A stretch of DNA of 49,945 bases from a virus. The stretch spans positions 1 to 49,945 of the IMG/VR virus record IMGVR_UViG_3300005253_000501; one strand, 5' to 3'. The notes beneath the pieces were generated by a model. The model was not told where the DNA came from. It saw only the letters and a program-made list of their open reading frames with translations, and made no database searches. Positions 46,965-49,945 of this stretch are shown one piece after another (position 1 is the stretch's first letter; every line of letters begins with the position of its first letter). The position numbers and the translations under genes were made by a program.

Positions 46965-47639
46965 TCAATAAGGCATAATAATTCTTGTGTGAGGTGTTAC
47001 TGCAGTACCATCTGCTGTTAGATTATAACCACCAACTTTATCATTTAATCCTCGTATCAAATCCCAGTATGCTGTAAGCCCTAATAGAAAATGAGAAGGT
47101 GTAAATCCTTTGGCCAAACTCGGAATTATTTTTTCAAAATTATCGGCTCTATCCGAGGCAGTTGCTCCGGGCCATACGGATAAATCCCAACAAGCCATCT
47201 CTGCAATATAACCACTCCCAAAAAAACTAAGAGTCGATCCGGCTCTACAACCTATTCCAGTTCTACTTAAATTAGAAGCCTGTGAAGAAGCAACGGTGGT
47301 TCCCTTATTACCCCCATCCAAGAATATCCGCTTATCAGTTGTAGATGCTACTATTGCAATGGTATGATGCCAAGTATTATTACTCGGACCGGCAGTTGTA
47401 TCCATTACCCCATCCCCAGCAACCGATTTGATTCCAAATTTCACCGAATTTGTGGATTTAGAAGCATATAAAGTGTACGCCTCATCGGTAGTGGTTTTAT
47501 CGGCCAATGAAAATAATCCACCGAAATCTGCCTCATCGAGAATATTAAACCAACAACCTACTGCCCATTCTTCCCCAGTAAATATGGCTGGTTCTACCAA
47601 CAAATTTTCAGATGAAGCACTATCGAATAATCGTGCCAT
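46965..47639 (-). CDS. LamG/concanavalin A-like lectin domain protein
   Basis: 224 residues. EEWAVGCWFNILDEADFGGL, YTLYASKSTNSVKFGIKS, NTWHHTIAIVAS, KRIFLDGGNKGT and FFGSGYIAEMACWDLSVWP are the strand and ligand positions of a LamG-like jelly roll. These domains bind glycans, so this is probably a virion adhesin. Lies between two fiber-like genes and the ejection genes. Confidence 0.8.
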   Translation of the reverse strand: MARLFDSASSENLLVEPAIFTGEEWAVGCWFNILDEADFGGLFSLADKTTTDEAYTLYASKSTNSVKFGIKSVAGDGVMDTTAGPSNNTWHHTIAIVASTTDKRIFLDGGNKGTTVASSQASNLSRTGIGCRAGSTLSFFGSGYIAEMACWDLSVWPGATASDRADNFEKIIPSLAKGFTPSHFLLGLTAYWDLIRGLNDKVGGYNLTADGTAVTPHTRIIMPY

Positions 47640-47641
47640 TG

Positions 47642-48967
47642 TTATGTCTCCTTCACAACTAAACGTAACAATTCGGCATCGCCAGCGGCATCGTCACTTG
47701 CGGCATCTCTCGTAATTTTAATTCGGAAAGATTCCCCGGCAGCTATACTATCCATATCAGCACCGTCTGTAAAAGCTATACTTACCACATCAACTAAACC
47801 AGTTGTTCCGGGCACGGTTGTATTATCCACAGAATTAACGGCAGCAAAACTATCCCCATCAATATCTAATACTTGATCTCCGATTCTCTCAAACGATACA
47901 TCCCAATCAATTGTATTGGCCACCGCAGAAGTCATAGCGTAATGAATATAAACTGTTAATCCACCCCCAGCATAACCAGCAGGTAACACACTGCTAAATA
48001 CAGCAGACTCATTAGTTGTCGCATCGAAATCTAAAACAGGATGAAGATTCCGTGTATCAAGTGTTGCAAAATTAGCACTCGGAGGCTCATTCTTCTGCGG
48101 AGTAAACACTAATGGTCTCCCAAAACCTGTACCCCCTCCAACTCCGAGTTGTGTATCTGTTCCATCCTCATCGGTAAAATACAGAGTATTAGGAGCACCT
48201 GTCTTTACCCATAACTGTCCTTTGCCGGGAACATCAGCCTCTGCATTGGCTTGTTCTGTAAGAAATAATACTCCTCCGTTAATAAGGTCTTGTCCATTAA
48301 AATTAAAAGCACTTGTCGCCGATGCTGACAGATCACTTAATACCTCTGCAGCACTACGCCCTTCAAGTCCACTGGCTGTAAATTTAGCGTAGTCATTATC
48401 CGCTGCATCTGCATCGTCAACTTGCATTATTTTATCGTTGGCTATGCCTACATCGGCTGTTAGAGTAATAAAATTGCCACCATCAGCATAAGAAAGCCCT
48501 ACACCTGTTCTCAATACTCCATCGCCACTCGCTGCTCCAAGATACCCGGCAGTTGCACCAGAATCAATTCCGACTTTCTCATCTGCTCCTCCTCCACCTG
48601 CCGCATTGGGTATTTCTGTAATGTTTCCCTTGTTCCATATTATTGAACTATTGGCAGCAATGGTGACTGTGCCCAAAATTGCATTAGCATCTGCCGGAGA
48701 GCCAGCATTTTCCACATCCCAAAGTTTAACAGTCCGAGATGAACCAGAAGTATTGGCAATCACAATCACCGAACATATAGTAACTGTACTTGCTGGAACT
48801 GTATATATCGTATCTTGAGTACCCGAACCAGTTAATTGAGCCACCCCAAGTCTTTTATAATTATCAGTCCCACTTGTAGTCTCAATCCCATAACAACTAA
48901 CTGTTATAGATGAAGCTGCTGAGGCCTCGGCTTGTATGGTGTCCCCTGCTGTATCAAGAATTAGCAT
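47642..48967 (-). CDS. Tail fiber-like protein
   Basis: 441 residues, beta-rich and Gly/Ala/Asp/Thr-rich. It contains AADNDYAKFTASGLEGRSAA and EVLSDLSASATSA, a module also found in the next upstream gene, and FNGQDLINGGVLFLTEQANA. Typical of trimeric fibers or tail-tip proteins. Starts one base inside the upstream stop (TAATG). Confidence 0.7.
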   Translation of the reverse strand: MLILDTAGDTIQAEASAASSITVSCYGIETTSGTDNYKRLGVAQLTGSGTQDTIYTVPASTVTICSVIVIANTSGSSRTVKLWDVENAGSPADANAILGTVTIAANSSIIWNKGNITEIPNAAGGGGADEKVGIDSGATAGYLGAASGDGVLRTGVGLSYADGGNFITLTADVGIANDKIMQVDDADAADNDYAKFTASGLEGRSAAEVLSDLSASATSAFNFNGQDLINGGVLFLTEQANAEADVPGKGQLWVKTGAPNTLYFTDEDGTDTQLGVGGGTGFGRPLVFTPQKNEPPSANFATLDTRNLHPVLDFDATTNESAVFSSVLPAGYAGGGLTVYIHYAMTSAVANTIDWDVSFERIGDQVLDIDGDSFAAVNSVDNTTVPGTTGLVDVVSIAFTDGADMDSIAAGESFRIKITRDAASDDAAGDAELLRLVVKET

Positions 48968-49945
48968 TATCCCATTACCTCTAAAAATTGTTTACTCACA
49001 TCTCCACCGCCACCAGCGTGACTATGTAAAGTTGTTTCACTACCATCTGAAAGTTCTTCTAATTCTGCTGCTGTAACTCCAGTCGCCCCATCATTACCTG
49101 AAATATAAGCATAATCATGTGCTCCACCATTAGCAAGATTATCGTGATTGATAGTACCTTCTAAATCATCAGCAGTTTCCCCAATTGTTCTAAGAGCAAA
49201 TGTATTAGCTCCGGTCATTTTGACAAACGAAGCAGCCACATAAGATAATGCTGCAAGACTTGTCAATTCTGCATCAAGTGGTTGATATGTTGCATCGTGG
49301 TTATGCCCTGAAGCAGAAGCACCTATATCACTCAACACTTCCGCATAACTTCGACCCTCCAATCCATTAACTGTAAATTTAGCATAATCATTATCAGCCG
49401 GAGATACATGGTCAACTTCAAGCAAATTATTATCTGCAATCCCAATTGTCTGTTGAGCAAGAACATCCGTTCCAATCTCAAGATTCACTGTAGCCTTAAA
49501 AGCTGCTTCATTGGCATCGTCAAGAATACTACGAGCAAAAGAAGTAACTGTTGCAGCCACATGAACATTATCGGCAGATGTATAATAAAACTTATCAGCA
49601 GCCATTGCAATACCAGCAAGATTAGCTAACCCAACATCATAAGCAAGTACATTTGTACCGATAACGAGACCTAAATCCGTTCTTACTTCGGCAAGTGTTC
49701 TAATGACATAGGTATCTTCCGCAGTGATTTTAATCATACTGTCGGATACATAACCTAATCCAGCAAGACTTGTTAAACCAGCATCCTCTGCTTGAAATCC
49801 GGTATGCCCAGCAGAGGCAAAGGCCAGATTAGCTAATAGAGCATGATCCGTTGTAGTAACACCTACCCCTGCTGATAGTCCGGGATGTTGCCCTCTTAAA
49901 TCTTCTAATGCAATGTAAGTCCATTGCGATCCGGCTATTAACCTG
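48967..49945 (-). CDS. Tail fiber-like protein, C-terminal part (cut by right edge)
   Basis: At least 325 residues; the frame stays open to the right edge and the ATG at 49737 is internal. Two copies of a repeat are seen: AEDAGLTSLAGLGYVSDSMI-K-ITAEDTYVIRTLAEVR and PLDAELTSLAALSYVAASFV-K-MTGANTFALRTIGETA, plus SPADNDYAKFTVNGLEGRSY shared with the next gene. This repeat type is common in phage fibers. Confidence 0.75.
   Translation of the reverse strand, partial: RLIAGSQWTYIALEDLRGQHPGLSAGVGVTTTDHALLANLAFASAGHTGFQAEDAGLTSLAGLGYVSDSMIKITAEDTYVIRTLAEVRTDLGLVIGTNVLAYDVGLANLAGIAMAADKFYYTSADNVHVAATVTSFARSILDDANEAAFKATVNLEIGTDVLAQQTIGIADNNLLEVDHVSPADNDYAKFTVNGLEGRSYAEVLSDIGASASGHNHDATYQPLDAELTSLAALSYVAASFVKMTGANTFALRTIGETADDLEGTINHDNLANGGAHDYAYISGNDGATGVTAAELEELSDGSETTLHSHAGGGGDVSKQFLEVMG

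Overview
The window reads as the genome, or most of the genome, of a tailed double-stranded DNA bacteriophage. The evidence is a terminase pair, portal, scaffold-like protein, major capsid protein, tail nozzle and fiber genes, a phage replication set, very tight gene packing with ATGA-type overlaps, and low GC content. There is no tail tape measure, sheath or major tail tube, but there is a nozzle-like protein, a head-tail adaptor-like protein and a giant basic internal virion-like protein, which points to a short-tailed (podovirus-like) particle. No integrase, repressor, RNA polymerase or recognisable endolysin was seen, and the host cannot be named from this sequence.

Layout. (1) 1-17,330, minus strand: the virion operon, read right to left as terS, terL, portal, membrane-anchored trypsin-like protein, zinc-ribbon protein, GroES homologue, scaffold-like protein, major capsid protein, head and tail accessory proteins, a tail nozzle gene in pieces, and the start of a fiber gene cut by the left edge. 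A promoter with an inverted repeat as its spacer (17,500-17,527) and a long hairpin (17,340-17,402) lie upstream. (2) 17,403-18,477: regulatory gap with one small zinc-binding gene on the minus strand. (3) 18,478-23,285, plus strand: family A DNA polymerase, small genes, a putative metallopeptidase, a SLOG-like protein, two tRNA or tRNA-like genes and two HNH endonucleases. (4) 23,286-23,874: about 600 bases of non-coding, repeat-rich sequence. (5) 23,900-29,500, plus strand: an accessory stretch of about thirty very small genes, many with a membrane segment, separated by repeated intercistronic elements. (6) 29,500-41,890, plus strand: RecB/Cas4-like nuclease, NinB-like protein, SSB, helicase loader, DnaB-type helicase, primase, NinG, nucleotide-metabolism-like proteins, metallophosphoesterase and more small proteins, ending at a bidirectional terminator. 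(7) 41,927-49,945, minus strand: band-7 protein, XhlA/holin-like protein, giant internal virion protein, coiled-coil virion protein, LamG-like protein and fiber genes, the last cut by the right edge.

How it fits together. The plus-strand arm supplies early and replication functions: polymerase, primase, helicase and loader, SSB, recombination nucleases and host-directed small proteins. The two minus-strand arms supply packaging, head assembly and tail or ejection functions. They would be one continuous late region if the molecule is circular or circularly permuted. Selfish endonucleases are common: four endonuclease VII-type HNH genes, one HNH remnant and two pieces of AP2-type homing proteins.

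The most unusual signal is a set of six small hairpins between the tiny genes at 24.06-26.83 kb. All show the loop A-N-G-G-A-U on stems whose sequences differ by compensating changes. This is the geometry recognised by CsrA/RsmA/RsmE translational regulators, so this transcript may bind or titrate such a protein. The assignment is inference; the hairpins and their covariation can be read directly.
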